Below are positions 1 to 8,376 of a stretch of 64,000 nucleotides of DNA, piece by piece; within the stretch, counting starts at the first letter, position 1; each line of letters opens with the position of its first letter. The DNA comes from Bacillus sp. EAC (GTDB lineage Bacteria; Bacillota; Bacilli; Bacillales; Bacillaceae_G). The translations under genes were made by a program, and so were the position numbers. Under the pieces are notes generated by a model that did no database searches, was not told the DNA's origin, and worked only from the letters and a program-made list of their open reading frames with translations. Where the stretch lies: positions 186,001-250,000 of the forward strand of contig NZ_NCSY01000003.1 in NCBI RefSeq assembly GCF_002156875.1, in the 5' to 3' direction.

Positions 1-293
1 GGATTTGATAGTAATTGATAGACAATACTACCTAATAAGGCCTCAGAGTGCTCATGTTTTAACCAATCTCTTTGCGCTTTACTTAAACTTTTCGGAAGCG
101 GAATCGTAATAGTTTGCCTTTGCCTTGAAAATGAATCACTTACTCCATTCATCACGTACTCGGCAATTTTACTAGAAAAATTACGTCGCTCGCTTTCCTT
201 TAGCTTTTGTAACTGCCTTATGATTTGATCAGACGTATCGGAAGGGATTCGAAATGTGATAGGCTGTCCTCTCGTCAATTCTTTATCCTTCAT
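1..293 (-). CDS. Ribbon-helix-helix protein, ParR-like partner of the ParM homologue (partial, cut by window edge)
   Basis: Reading the minus strand from an ATG at 293 gives an open frame that runs out of the window at base 1 (about 97 residues visible, C-terminus missing). It begins MKDKELTRGQPITFRIPSD, a short beta-strand followed by two helices, the pattern of a ribbon-helix-helix DNA-binding fold. A second strand-helix stretch (QTITIPLPKSLSKAQ) follows near residue 58, suggesting a tandem RHH or a dimerisation part. A ribosome site AAGGTGATTCT precedes the ATG, and the gene starts 9 nt after the stop of the ParM-like gene, so the two form an operon. In ParMRC systems the small second gene encodes the centromere-binding adaptor, and that role is inferred here from position and fold only. 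No specific family was recognised. Confidence 0.6.
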   Translation of the reverse strand, partial: MKDKELTRGQPITFRIPSDTSDQIIRQLQKLKESERRNFSSKIAEYVMNGVSDSFSRQRQTITIPLPKSLSKAQRDWLKHEHSEALLGSIVYQLLSN

Positions 294-302
294 AGAATCA
301 CC

Positions 303-1484
303 TTATTTTGTCTTCGCCATTTTTTGTTCTTCGTTTTGTTTCTCTTTTTGATTTCTTCTAGAAAAATCTGCAATCAGTTTATAATAAGCATTCGCCATCA
401 TCCAAATACTTTCTTTTTCGTCTTCAAAGAAATCAATGTTATATCCATCTAAATTATTATTTAACGTTTTAAGATAATCTTTAAGAATAAGGGACCCACC
501 ACCAATGAAATAACATATTTCTGTTTGGGAGTTTTTCTGCCACATATTTCTTAAATGACGATACTGCTTTTTCGCTAACTCTAGAAGAATGCGATCTACA
601 ATATCATGAACGCTTGTCCGGTTACCTTTTACCATAATATGATTTCGATCGCTTTTCTTTGTAATCATTTCAACAACATCTCTACGGCTATCTAGCTCGA
701 TTCCATGTCTTGATCGAATTTCTTCTCGAATTGCTTCTAGCGATTCAGCAACACCTAAATTAAAGCCTTGTGCCTTATCGTCATCAACCTTTCTATTTTT
801 AATAACAGCTATATCAGTTGAAAGTCCACCTATATCTTGAATAAGTATTCTCTTATCAATAAGAGACTTATTAATGATATTTAAATGATTATCCATCACA
901 AGATTTATAAAAGCTGCGAATCCTTCAGGATAGACTTTCACTTCTTCAAATTTGATATTAACCTTCAATCCTTGATGCTTTGGAGTAACCAAAAACTCCA
1001 CTTGATGGACTGAGCTTAATAACTTAGATCGATAACCGACATCTTTTCCTTCCTTTACCTCTCTTAGAGGTAGGCCTGTCCCTAATATATACGTAGCCTC
1101 AATCACATTATTAGCGTTTTTCATAATCTTTTTATTTTCATCTCGTGCCGCATCTAGTGCCAAAGCCGCAAATAACATGATCAGTGTTTGGTCCTCTTCT
1201 GATTTGTTACTTCCTGGATCTAGTTCTGTTGCATTCGTACTTTTTGTTGCTAAGTGTCCGACACGATAAACTGAATTATTATCCTTAAGAGTAGGCGAGT
1301 GAACACGAATATGTATACCATCTACAGGATCTTGATTGTCTAACTCCTCTATTCCAATGATTGGTCGATCCTCTGTATCCCTAGCAATAATATTAGGAAT
1401 ATTAATTTCTGCTTCCAATTTCCCAAAAAAACCTTTGAGTGAATCATTTCCTACATCAATTGCTGCAATACGAGCATTACTCAC
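303..1484 (-). CDS. ParM/StbA-like actin homologue (plasmid-segregation type ATPase)
   Basis: About 393 residues of an actin-fold ATPase of the ParM/Alp type. The N-terminus carries the phosphate-1 loop AAIDVGNDSLKG. A second phosphate loop, LIQDIGGLSTDIAVI, lies near residue 220, and an adenosine-type motif YFIGGGSLILKDYL lies near residue 340. ParM proteins polymerise with ATP and push apart DNA bound through an adaptor. The start chosen is the GTG at 1484 (first residues MSNARIAAID), because AAAGGGATG lies at the right distance upstream; in-frame Met codons further upstream are possible. The gene is followed after 9 nt by a ribbon-helix-helix gene and preceded by an octamer repeat array, the normal layout of a partition locus. 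The C-terminal tail is rich in Lys/Glu/Gln. That it segregates DNA is inference, since similar proteins also occur on chromosomes. Confidence 0.8.
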   Translation of the reverse strand: MSNARIAAIDVGNDSLKGFFGKLEAEINIPNIIARDTEDRPIIGIEELDNQDPVDGIHIRVHSPTLKDNNSVYRVGHLATKSTNATELDPGSNKSEEDQTLIMLFAALALDAARDENKKIMKNANNVIEATYILGTGLPLREVKEGKDVGYRSKLLSSVHQVEFLVTPKHQGLKVNIKFEEVKVYPEGFAAFINLVMDNHLNIINKSLIDKRILIQDIGGLSTDIAVIKNRKVDDDKAQGFNLGVAESLEAIREEIRSRHGIELDSRRDVVEMITKKSDRNHIMVKGNRTSVHDIVDRILLELAKKQYRHLRNMWQKNSQTEICYFIGGGSLILKDYLKTLNNNLDGYNIDFFEDEKESIWMMANAYYKLIADFSRRNQKEKQNEEQKMAKTK

Positions 1485-1651
1485 ATAAATCATCCCTTTC
1501 ATTTTTAATAGATTTACCAACTAATCGACAATTCTGATAATAGGTTATCTAACTATTCGTGGTCGGTCAATCATCCCTACGAAACTATAATGATAATGTA
1601 AACTACACCGCTTAATTGTCATCTAATATACAAAAACGTAAACATATATAC

Positions 1652-1747
1652 TTGTTTACATACTTGTATACCGACTTGTTTACTTGTATACGTTTTTTGT
1701 ATACAAATGTTTACAAATTGTACACGTGTATACAAAAATGTATACAA
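1652..1747. repeat. TTGTWTAC octamer array, candidate parC-like centromere/operator
   Basis: At least eight copies or near copies of TTGTATAC/TTGTTTAC and their complements lie within 96 bp. On the plus strand: TTGTTTAC at 1652 and 1676; TTGTATAC at 1664, 1684 and 1697; TTGTACAC at 1718. GTATACAA occurs at 1699, 1728 and 1740, and GTTTACAA at 1709. The copy at 1697-1706 is a full palindrome, TTGTATACAA. The first three copies start exactly 12 bp apart. The array sits upstream of the ParM-like gene, where ParMRC loci carry the sites bound by ParR that also repress the promoter. The repeats are seen directly; the centromere role is inferred. Confidence 0.65.
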
Positions 1748-1877
1748 CTCTTTTTTATGTAATAAAAAATCACAGGAAGATTATCTTCTACCTGTGGTCC
1801 AAGCTGTCCAAAAAGTCAACAGTCTTTTATTTTGGCTATTTTCGCAAACCTTGATCTACTAATTATGTACTATGTCG

Positions 1878-1996
1878 ATTTCAACTCCAGGATGCGCGCT
1901 TTCCGTGGGGCGTGAGCTGAGCCTCCTCGGCGAGCCTGTGGGGTCTCAAGCCTTCCCGCTACTCCCACAGGAGTCTCGCACCTTCCATTCCAATCA
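1878..1996. repeat. GC-rich dispersed repeat (intact-looking copy) in the gap before queC
   Basis: A GC-rich island in an AT-rich intergenic stretch. It contains the blocks CTCCAGGATGCGCGCTTTCC, GAGCCTCCTCGGCGAG, GTGGGGTCTCAAGC and CCCACAGGAGTCTCGCACC, with internal complementarity (CCCACAGG against CCTGTGGGG). I recall near-identical elements scattered between genes in many Bacillaceae chromosomes, with no open reading frame. Two decayed copies are visible in this window at about 29686-29805 and 31393-31450. The rest of the 1521-2200 gap is AT-rich, and I see no gene in it. Confidence 0.6.
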
Positions 1997-2200
1997 TCCC
2001 CCTTAGCTTATTGTAAAATCTTTTAAAACCAAATATCTTTTAAAAAAAGATGTGTTTTGGAACAATGTACGCTAAAAATCATCAAAAAGTATTAGTATAT
2101 TCAAATCCCTAAAAATTACGTAAGAATTAAAAAATTGTTAGCTTTTTTCCTATTAATTATTCACTTTGATTTGTAAATTTTTACTTTCTTACAAAAGTTT

Positions 2201-2229
2201 TTGTTCTTTTTTCATGAAACGATTATAAT
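2201..2229 (+). promoter_or_regulatory. Sigma-A promoter of the queCDEF operon
   Basis: TTGTTC (2201-2206), a 17-bp spacer and TATAAT (2224-2229) form a good housekeeping promoter. Transcription would start near 2236, leaving a leader of about 190 nt that contains the preQ1 riboswitch. Confidence 0.7.
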
Positions 2230-2308
2230 GGGAATTATGATTGTACTTTTCTAGTACAATTTAATAAGTGTAAAACTAAATAAAAAATCCATAAGTATTT
2301 ACTTATGG

Positions 2309-2379
2309 TAGAGGTCGCAAACTCCCCTCTACAAAAAAATAAGGCGAAAAACAATATTTGTCGTATTGTTTTTATTTTT
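2309..2379 (+). promoter_or_regulatory. preQ1-I riboswitch with downstream terminator
   Basis: The aptamer shows P1 strands TAGAGG (2309-2314) and CCTCTA (2326-2331), a short C-containing loop, and an A-rich tail ending in ATAAGG, which matches the preQ1 class I pseudoknot fold. It is followed by a hairpin, AACAATA (2350-2356) with TATTGTT (2364-2370), and a T-rich run to 2379: an intrinsic terminator serving as expression platform. Binding of the queuosine precursor preQ1 would favour termination and shut off queCDEF. A separate small hairpin at 2289-2308 (CCATAAGT/ACTTATGG) precedes the aptamer. Confidence 0.85.
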
Positions 2380-2429
2380 GTTATTCGGGATGCCCTCTTC
2401 TTTTTAAACACGTAAAGGAGAGAAGAAAT

Positions 2430-3095
2430 ATGAAAAATGAAAAAGCAATCGTAGTATTTAGCGGTGGCCAAGATAGTACTACTTGTTTATTTTGGGCAAT
2501 GCAACAATTTGGAGAAGTTGAGGCCGTTACTTTTAACTACAATCAACGTCATAAATTAGAGCTAGATGTAGCTGCAGATATTTGTAAGGAATTAGATATT
2601 CCACATCATATACTTGATATGTCCTTGTTAAATCAGCTTGCTCCAAATGCTTTAACAAGAACTGATATTGATATAACACATGAAGAAGGTGAATTACCGT
2701 CTACATTCGTTGATGGACGTAATTTATTATTCTTATCTTTTGCTGCCGTTCTTGCTAAGCAAAAAGGTGCAAAACACATCATTACTGGAGTTTGTGAAAC
2801 AGACTTTAGTGGCTATCCAGATTGCCGAGATATTTTCGTTAAATCATTAAATGTAACGCTTAATTTATCAATGGACTACCCTTTTGTTATCCATACACCA
2901 CTTATGTGGATTGATAAAGCTGAAACATGGAAATTAGCTGATGATTTAAACGCATTTGAGTTTGTTAAAAATAAAACTCTTACTTGCTACAATGGCATCA
3001 TTTCAGATGGCTGTGGTGAATGCCCAGCATGTGAACTTCGAAAAGCTGGATTAGATCGTTATCTAGACATGAAAGGAGCCTCAAAACATGTTTGA
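2430..3095 (+). CDS. queC: 7-cyano-7-deazaguanine synthase QueC
   Basis: 221 residues, the usual QueC length. QueC uses ATP and ammonia to convert 7-carboxy-7-deazaguanine to preQ0, a step in queuosine synthesis. The ATP-PPase P-loop [12 protein letters not shown] is at residues 11-22. A zinc-binding set of four cysteines lies near the C-terminus in [20 protein letters not shown]. The start is the ATG at 2430, preceded by AAAGGAG; upstream in-frame codons fall in the riboswitch leader and lack a ribosome site. It is the first gene of queCDEF, and its stop overlaps queD by 8 nt. Confidence 0.97.
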   Translation: MKNEKAIVVFSGGQDSTTCLFWAMQQFGEVEAVTFNYNQRHKLELDVAADICKELDIPHHILDMSLLNQLAPNALTRTDIDITHEEGELPSTFVDGRNLLFLSFAAVLAKQKGAKHIITGVCETDFSGYPDCRDIFVKSLNVTLNLSMDYPFVIHTPLMWIDKAETWKLADDLNAFEFVKNKTLTCYNGIISDGCGECPACELRKAGLDRYLDMKGASKHV

Positions 3096-3564
3096 TTTTC
3101 GCATAGTGGAGAGACTTCATAAAATTGATGAGCATATTAAAAAAGAAGAATTAAAGTATCATCATAAACGTGTGCTTGTAAATAAAGAATTTGCATTTGA
3201 TGCTGCACATCATCTACATTGTTACGAAGGAAAATGTAAGAATTTACATGGACACACATATAAAGTACTATTTGGGATTAGTGGATTTGTTGATGAGATC
3301 GGGTTAGTGATCGATTTTGGTGATATCAAAGAGATTTGGAAAGAAAAAATAGAAATCTATTTAGATCATCGTTATTTAAATGAGATGCTCCCTCCTATGA
3401 ATACAACTGCTGAAAACATGGTTGTATGGATCTATGAACAAATGGAAAATGCACTTAAAGAGGCTACAAATCCTTCACAAGATATTAGAGTAGAGTTTGT
3501 TCGTTTATTTGAAACGCCTACAAGCTACGCAGAAGCTCGTAGGGAGTGGATGATTCATGAATAA
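3088..3564 (+). CDS. queD: 6-carboxy-5,6,7,8-tetrahydropterin synthase QueD
   Basis: 158 residues of the PTPS/QueD family. It converts 7,8-dihydroneopterin triphosphate to 6-carboxytetrahydropterin, the first committed step of queuosine synthesis. The zinc-ligand histidines are visible in [10 protein letters not shown] and in the CKNLHGH motif, which also holds the catalytic Cys. A C-terminal [12 protein letters not shown] segment carries the substrate-binding Glu. The N-terminus has a short charged extension ([16 protein letters not shown]) before the core. The ATG at 3088 has AAAGGAGCC upstream, inside the end of queC. The gene overlaps queE by 8 nt, so translational coupling through the operon is likely. 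Confidence 0.96.
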   Translation: MFDFRIVERLHKIDEHIKKEELKYHHKRVLVNKEFAFDAAHHLHCYEGKCKNLHGHTYKVLFGISGFVDEIGLVIDFGDIKEIWKEKIEIYLDHRYLNEMLPPMNTTAENMVVWIYEQMENALKEATNPSQDIRVEFVRLFETPTSYAEARREWMIHE

Positions 3565-4276
3565 TAAAATTCCTGTACTAGAAATATTTGGACCAACTGT
3601 ACAAGGTGAAGGCATGGCGATTGGACAAAAAACAATGTTTATTCGTACGGCTGGATGTGATTATTCATGTAGCTGGTGCGATTCATCTTTCACATGGGAC
3701 GGTAGTGAAAAAGAAAATATTAAATGGATGACTGCCGATGAAGTCTGGAATAGTTTAGTAGAGTTAGGTGGAGATACCTTCTCTCATATTACGATTTCAG
3801 GAGGTAACCCTGCCCTTCTACCTTCATTAGGACCTGTTGTTGATTTCTTAAAGGAAAAAGAAATGACTTTAGCTCTTGAAACACAAGGTAGTAAATGGCA
3901 AACTTGGTTACCTTCAATTGATGAAATTACTTTATCACCTAAACCACCTAGCAGTGGAATGGAAACTGATTTTGATATATTAGGAAACATAATTAAAAAT
4001 CTAGCACATCATCCAAAAACTTGTTTAAAAGTTGTCATTTTTGACGAAAAGGATTTTGCTTATGCAGAAACTGTTCATCAAAAATTTCAACACATTCCAT
4101 TTTTCCTTCAAGTAGGAAATAGTTGGTTAAATGCAGATGATGAATCATTATTACAATACATGTTAAAACGTTATGAATGGCTTATAGATGAAACGATGAA
4201 GTCAGAAGTCTTTAAAAATGTAAAAGTTTTACCTCAATTACATGCATTTGTATGGGGAAATAAGAGAGGAGTTTAA
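3557..4276 (+). CDS. queE: 7-carboxy-7-deazaguanine synthase QueE (radical SAM)
   Basis: 239 residues. A radical SAM enzyme that rearranges 6-carboxytetrahydropterin to 7-carboxy-7-deazaguanine. The cluster-binding CxxxCxxC is in [14 protein letters not shown] (residues 33-46), preceded by the substrate loop [13 protein letters not shown] and followed by the SAM-binding SGGNPALLP. Length and insert pattern match the Bacillus QueE group. It overlaps queD by 8 nt and ends 4 nt before the queF start. Confidence 0.96.
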   Translation: MNNKIPVLEIFGPTVQGEGMAIGQKTMFIRTAGCDYSCSWCDSSFTWDGSEKENIKWMTADEVWNSLVELGGDTFSHITISGGNPALLPSLGPVVDFLKEKEMTLALETQGSKWQTWLPSIDEITLSPKPPSSGMETDFDILGNIIKNLAHHPKTCLKVVIFDEKDFAYAETVHQKFQHIPFFLQVGNSWLNADDESLLQYMLKRYEWLIDETMKSEVFKNVKVLPQLHAFVWGNKRGV

Positions 4277-4280
4277 CAAA

Positions 4281-4778
4281 ATGGTAGGTAGATCAAAAGG
4301 TTCACTAGAGGAAGTATCATTATTAGGTAGCAATAATACAAAATATTTATTTGAATATGATCCAGCAATTTTAGAAACATTCGATAATACTCACCCAAAT
4401 CGTGATTATTTCGTAAAATTTAATTTCCCAGAATTCACTTCACTTTGCCCAAAAACTGGCCAACCTGATTTTGCGACAATCTATATTAGCTATATTCCTG
4501 AGCAAAAAATGGTAGAAAGTAAATCACTAAAGCTTTATTTCTTTAGCTTCCGTAATCATGGAGATTTTCATGAAGATTGCATGAATATCATTATGGATGA
4601 CTTAATTAAATTAATGGATCCACGTTATATCGAGGTTTGGGGTAAATTCACTCCACGTGGCGGCATTTCAATTGATCCATATTGTAACTACGGTCGCCCT
4701 GGTACAAAATACGAAAAGATGGCTGAACACCGTATGATGAACCACGATTTGTATCCTGAAAAGATTGATAATCGTTAA
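4281..4778 (+). CDS. queF: NADPH-dependent 7-cyano-7-deazaguanine reductase QueF
   Basis: 165 residues, the exact size of the unimodular Bacillus QueF. It reduces the nitrile of preQ0 to the amine of preQ1, the ligand sensed by the upstream riboswitch. The nucleophilic cysteine is in [13 protein letters not shown], and the QueF signature [12 protein letters not shown] is near residue 80. The start is the ATG at 4281 behind AGAGAGGAGTTT; a longer frame would overlap queE without a ribosome site. It is the last gene of the operon, followed by a strong terminator. Confidence 0.97.
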   Translation: MVGRSKGSLEEVSLLGSNNTKYLFEYDPAILETFDNTHPNRDYFVKFNFPEFTSLCPKTGQPDFATIYISYIPEQKMVESKSLKLYFFSFRNHGDFHEDCMNIIMDDLIKLMDPRYIEVWGKFTPRGGISIDPYCNYGRPGTKYEKMAEHRMMNHDLYPEKIDNR

Positions 4779-4835
4779 TCAGATTAATCTCGTACTTTAT
4801 TAAAATCAGATTAATTGGTTTGTTTTAGGTTTAAT

Positions 4836-4873
4836 AAAAAAGCTCATTTCTAATAGAGAAATGAGCTTTTTTT
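4836..4873 (+). terminator. Intrinsic terminator of queCDEF
   Basis: The perfect 11-bp stem AGCTCATTTCT (4841-4851) with AGAAATGAGCT (4857-4867) is flanked by A and T runs. Confidence 0.9.
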
Positions 4874-5015
4874 ATATAAACTTTATTGGGAACTAAATTT
4901 GATTATTTTTTTACAACAATTAGGATAACGTTTTTAAATCCGGCATACTGTACAACTCACTCTAACTTTTCTAGGAGTTTTTCTATTCTATGTAAATTCT
5001 TCCATAAAATTTGGC

Positions 5016-5059
5016 CATAAAAATACCCCGTAACGTTAGATTGAAACTAACTTACGGGG
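5016..5059 (-). terminator. Intrinsic terminator of the Ig-like surface protein gene
   Basis: The inverted repeat CCCCGTAA-GTTAG / CTAAC-TTACGGGG lies at 5026-5058. Read on the minus strand it ends in a TATTTTTA tract, so it terminates the gene whose stop is at 5128. The rest of the 4779-5127 gap shows nothing else. Confidence 0.75.
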
Positions 5060-5127
5060 GAGACCCTAAAAACATAACTATTTTGTATCTGACAAAATTA
5101 TCTAAACATCAATTATAAAAGTAATCT

Positions 5128-8100
5128 TTATGGTTTTACAATAACAGGTATAATTATTCTAAATCCATCATATTCCGCCATGATAACAGCGGTTCCTTCA
5201 GACTTTGTTAGGATCTTATGATCAGTGGTCATTTCCGCTATTTCCGAATTGGAACTAATCCATTTGACATCAGCTGTAACGTCTTTTAACGTTCCATCGC
5301 TTGACAAAGCATTAATGACTACCTCATTTTTTGAGCCCACTGAATTTACGATATAACCCAGCGAAGAACTTATTCCCCTAGTAAATGTAGGATACTTTGC
5401 TACAACTTCAACATCAATTGTCTTTGACATTCCAAAAACAGTAGCAGTTATCGTCGTTTTTCCAACAGAGTGAGCGATGATATGTCCATCAGCAGAAATC
5501 GTTGCAATCGATTCGTCCGCCACCGTCAATTTTGCATAGCTATTAAGATTAAAACAATCACAATTTCCATCTCTGCCATGATGACCAAAGTATCCATCAA
5601 TTGAGATGTCAGTGGACTTATTAGGTTCTAACATTACATTGCTACCTGTCGATTGACCGTTTTCTTCCCAATATAAATCTACAGGCTTAGTGTTTCTTAC
5701 CCAAACAGCATCTCTCATATTTTCATAAATGAACCAGATGTATGCTTCACCAGGACCGACCCATTTAATGACCCCGTTCTGATCAACAGTTGCTACACTT
5801 TCGTCGGAAGATTCCCATTTCCCTTCTGTATCAACCTGAACGATATTATGATCTGTATATTCAGCAAACGCGTTCGCATCCATAGTTCCTTCTTCAGGGT
5901 GTAATATCATCCCATTGCTAATATTAGTTATCGCTGCTACTAAATTTCCTACTTCAGGCTGTAATACCATCCCCGAGCTAACAATTCCTACTAAATTTAC
6001 TGGTCCAGCTTTTTCTGTTACTTTTACTGGAATATTAATTGAAGAGAAGCCTGCAATTGTTGCACTAACCTTCGTTGTTCCAGTTTTTATTCCAATAAAT
6101 TTCCCGTCTTTAACACTTACAACTTTAGGATTCTCTGTTGTCCATTGGATTGAATTCGTTATTTCTCTTTGAGTTCCATCATTGTATTGAGCAAAAACAT
6201 GTACTGGATAAAGCTTATTTTTTTGTACAATTACATCCAATGAGGTAACAAGCAATGACTCAATTTTTAAATCTTTTATAGTTGCATCATTCCCAGAAAA
6301 AATTGAAACATTCAAGATTTTTGTGCTTGTGCCGTAATCGATAAGTACTTGCGTTTTTCCTGCTGCTACTGCTGTAAGAACACCATTCTTAATGGTAACT
6401 TTGTCTGGGTCTAATGATGTGAATCTTGAGTCTGATGTAACGTCAGCAGTTGAACCATCCTTGTATTTTGCTTTTACAGAGAACGAATGTGTGTGTTCAG
6501 ATAAACTAAATGAGATGTCATTTTCACTAGGAATCAGATCAACAATTTTATTTACAAAATCTTTAGAAGGTTCATTTGAAACGACAATGGTCACCTTCTT
6601 TGAGTAACCAGAGCTATCTACGGTAATAATTGTTGTACCAATGCCTACAGCAGTAAGCAGACCATCCTTATTTACTTTAACAACCTCAGGATTAGACGAT
6701 TTATATCGAGCAAATGAAGTCGAATTTAATGTTGTTCTGTCTGAATAGGCCGATTTTACGTCTAATTGATGTTGTTGATGTACTACCATATTTTTCATAT
6801 CTGATGTTACAGAAATTGATTCCGGAATTGGAGCTATCTTCTGATCGTCACTATCCTTGACTGCTACTGGGATATCTAAGAGGAAACGATCATAAGAATA
6901 AATAGCATGCAAGACAGTTGTTCCACCCAATTGACCAATAACCTTTGATTCACCACTATAATTTTGGAAAACTGAAGCTACGTTGTTTTGGTCGAAGTAG
7001 AATTCAACGGAACCTGTTACATCCTCAGTACTCCCATCACTGTAAATCGCATTTATTTTAATAGGTGTTTCTTCACCTACTCCTAAAGAAATGTTTGGTT
7101 GAGAAGCTGACAAACCAATAACTCTAGGAGTTGTAAGCTTATTTGTAACAGTAACCTCAATCTTTACCGGAGGAATTACATCTGAACGATAGGAAGCTGT
7201 CACAATCGTTTTACCTGTCTTACCTCCAATGATATATCCGGAATCAGTAACCGTTGCAATGCTATTATCTTCCACTGTCCATTTGACATCATTAGGATTT
7301 ACATCTTCAAGTAAAGTCATATCACCTTCTGATATTCCATTAGTGAATACTTCGGTTAAATGAACACGGAAATTTTGATTTGGCAATAGTTCTACCGTAG
7401 GTTCATCTGTTACAAGCTTTGTAGGCTTAACAACATTAACAAGTACAACATCAACCAATTTATCATATTTAAAATAAATATATGCTTGGCCTATTCCAAC
7501 TGGGGTAATTTGACCATCTTTACTAACTGTAGCAACATTTCGATTTGTTGTTGTCCATTCTCCTAAAGAAGTAACCTCTTTACTCTCTGGGCTCCTTGTA
7601 TAAGCTAATACTGGAAATGGTTTATCAGAGGTTTCTAACCTCACCATGGAGCTTGTAAGGTAAAGGGCAGTTATTTTATCTGGAGTATCTCTTATAGAAG
7701 CAAAGAAGTTTATTTGTGGAAAATTTTCGTAAGTTACTCTCATTGAAACATTACCTGGTGATATCCCTTTTAATACCCCTTTTTTAACCAGTGCAATTGA
7801 AGGATCTATAGATTCCCATTTAGCTAATTTTGTTACATCTTTCATCGAGCCATCGCTATAGAGCGCTTTCAAAGAAATAGGATGCTCTTGCCCTTCATCT
7901 AGATAGGTAACTTGATTCGCATTTAATACAAGCGATACAATTTTTTTACTCTTTGAAGGATTTGACAATTGACTTAAAACTTGTGTACTTTTCGTAACAT
8001 TTACTTCTACGTTTAACACTGCATTACCAAGACTGAATTGTACATTTGTAGACCCAACATTTACTGCTGTTAGTTTTCCACTTTCAACAGTTACAACTTT

Positions 8101-8376
8101 TTCATCTATTGATGTCCATTTTCCTTCCGCTGTAACATCTGCTTTACTTCCATCCTTATACTCTGCTTCCACCTTTATAGTGTGGTGACCTTGAGAAAGA
8201 GAGATCGAGACTTTTGATTCACTTGGAGTAAGCTTTACGATCTCTTTTAGTGGTGGATTCTTTGTTGCTCCGGCTGCCTTTTCAGTTGAAGCAAAAACCA
8301 AACTACTGAATAGAGACATGAATAAGGTTAGTACTAGTGTTAATGATGTAATACGTTTTGTCATTTTTGTTCTCAT
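5128..8376 (-). CDS. Secreted multi-domain protein with tandem bacterial Ig-like (Big_2 type) repeats
   Basis: 1082 residues. A signal peptide (RTKMTKR then a hydrophobic stretch ending near VFASTEKAAG) is followed by about eleven tandem modules of 80-100 residues. Most share a core such as YSDGS..DVT...W.S.D..VA.V..G.I.AVG.G.T.I, typical of bacterial Ig-like group 2 domains, which are beta-sandwiches found in surface adhesins and S-layer-associated proteins. No catalytic domain, LPxTG motif, SLH domain or C-terminal membrane anchor is visible, so it is either secreted free or held non-covalently. The only cysteines seen are a CDC pair in module 10. A 20-residue tandem duplication sits at the start of module 9 (SSGMVLQPEVG / SNGMILHPEEG). 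GGAGGT precedes the ATG at 8376. It stands alone between terminators. Binding partner unknown. Confidence 0.85.
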   Translation of the reverse strand: MRTKMTKRITSLTLVLTLFMSLFSSLVFASTEKAAGATKNPPLKEIVKLTPSESKVSISLSQGHHTIKVEAEYKDGSKADVTAEGKWTSIDEKVVTVESGKLTAVNVGSTNVQFSLGNAVLNVEVNVTKSTQVLSQLSNPSKSKKIVSLVLNANQVTYLDEGQEHPISLKALYSDGSMKDVTKLAKWESIDPSIALVKKGVLKGISPGNVSMRVTYENFPQINFFASIRDTPDKITALYLTSSMVRLETSDKPFPVLAYTRSPESKEVTSLGEWTTTNRNVATVSKDGQITPVGIGQAYIYFKYDKLVDVVLVNVVKPTKLVTDEPTVELLPNQNFRVHLTEVFTNGISEGDMTLLEDVNPNDVKWTVEDNSIATVTDSGYIIGGKTGKTIVTASYRSDVIPPVKIEVTVTNKLTTPRVIGLSASQPNISLGVGEETPIKINAIYSDGSTEDVTGSVEFYFDQNNVASVFQNYSGESKVIGQLGGTTVLHAIYSYDRFLLDIPVAVKDSDDQKIAPIPESISVTSDMKNMVVHQQHQLDVKSAYSDRTTLNSTSFARYKSSNPEVVKVNKDGLLTAVGIGTTIITVDSSGYSKKVTIVVSNEPSKDFVNKIVDLIPSENDISFSLSEHTHSFSVKAKYKDGSTADVTSDSRFTSLDPDKVTIKNGVLTAVAAGKTQVLIDYGTSTKILNVSIFSGNDATIKDLKIESLLVTSLDVIVQKNKLYPVHVFAQYNDGTQREITNSIQWTTENPKVVSVKDGKFIGIKTGTTKVSATIAGFSSINIPVKVTEKAGPVNLVGIVSSGMVLQPEVGNLVAAITNISNGMILHPEEGTMDANAFAEYTDHNIVQVDTEGKWESSDESVATVDQNGVIKWVGPGEAYIWFIYENMRDAVWVRNTKPVDLYWEENGQSTGSNVMLEPNKSTDISIDGYFGHHGRDGNCDCFNLNSYAKLTVADESIATISADGHIIAHSVGKTTITATVFGMSKTIDVEVVAKYPTFTRGISSSLGYIVNSVGSKNEVVINALSSDGTLKDVTADVKWISSNSEIAEMTTDHKILTKSEGTAVIMAEYDGFRIIIPVIVKP

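Noticed and set aside
225-452. 75-codon plus-strand frame over the ParM-like gene
   Set aside because: Phe/Leu/Ile-rich antisense of the coding sequence and of the adjacent ribbon-helix-helix gene; both are better supported.
1652-1747. CRISPR-like array
   Set aside because: Units are only 8 bp, in both orientations and without unique spacers of constant length; no cas genes nearby.
3784-3990. Antisense frame inside queE
   Set aside because: Fully overlaps a well-conserved gene and shows no family features.
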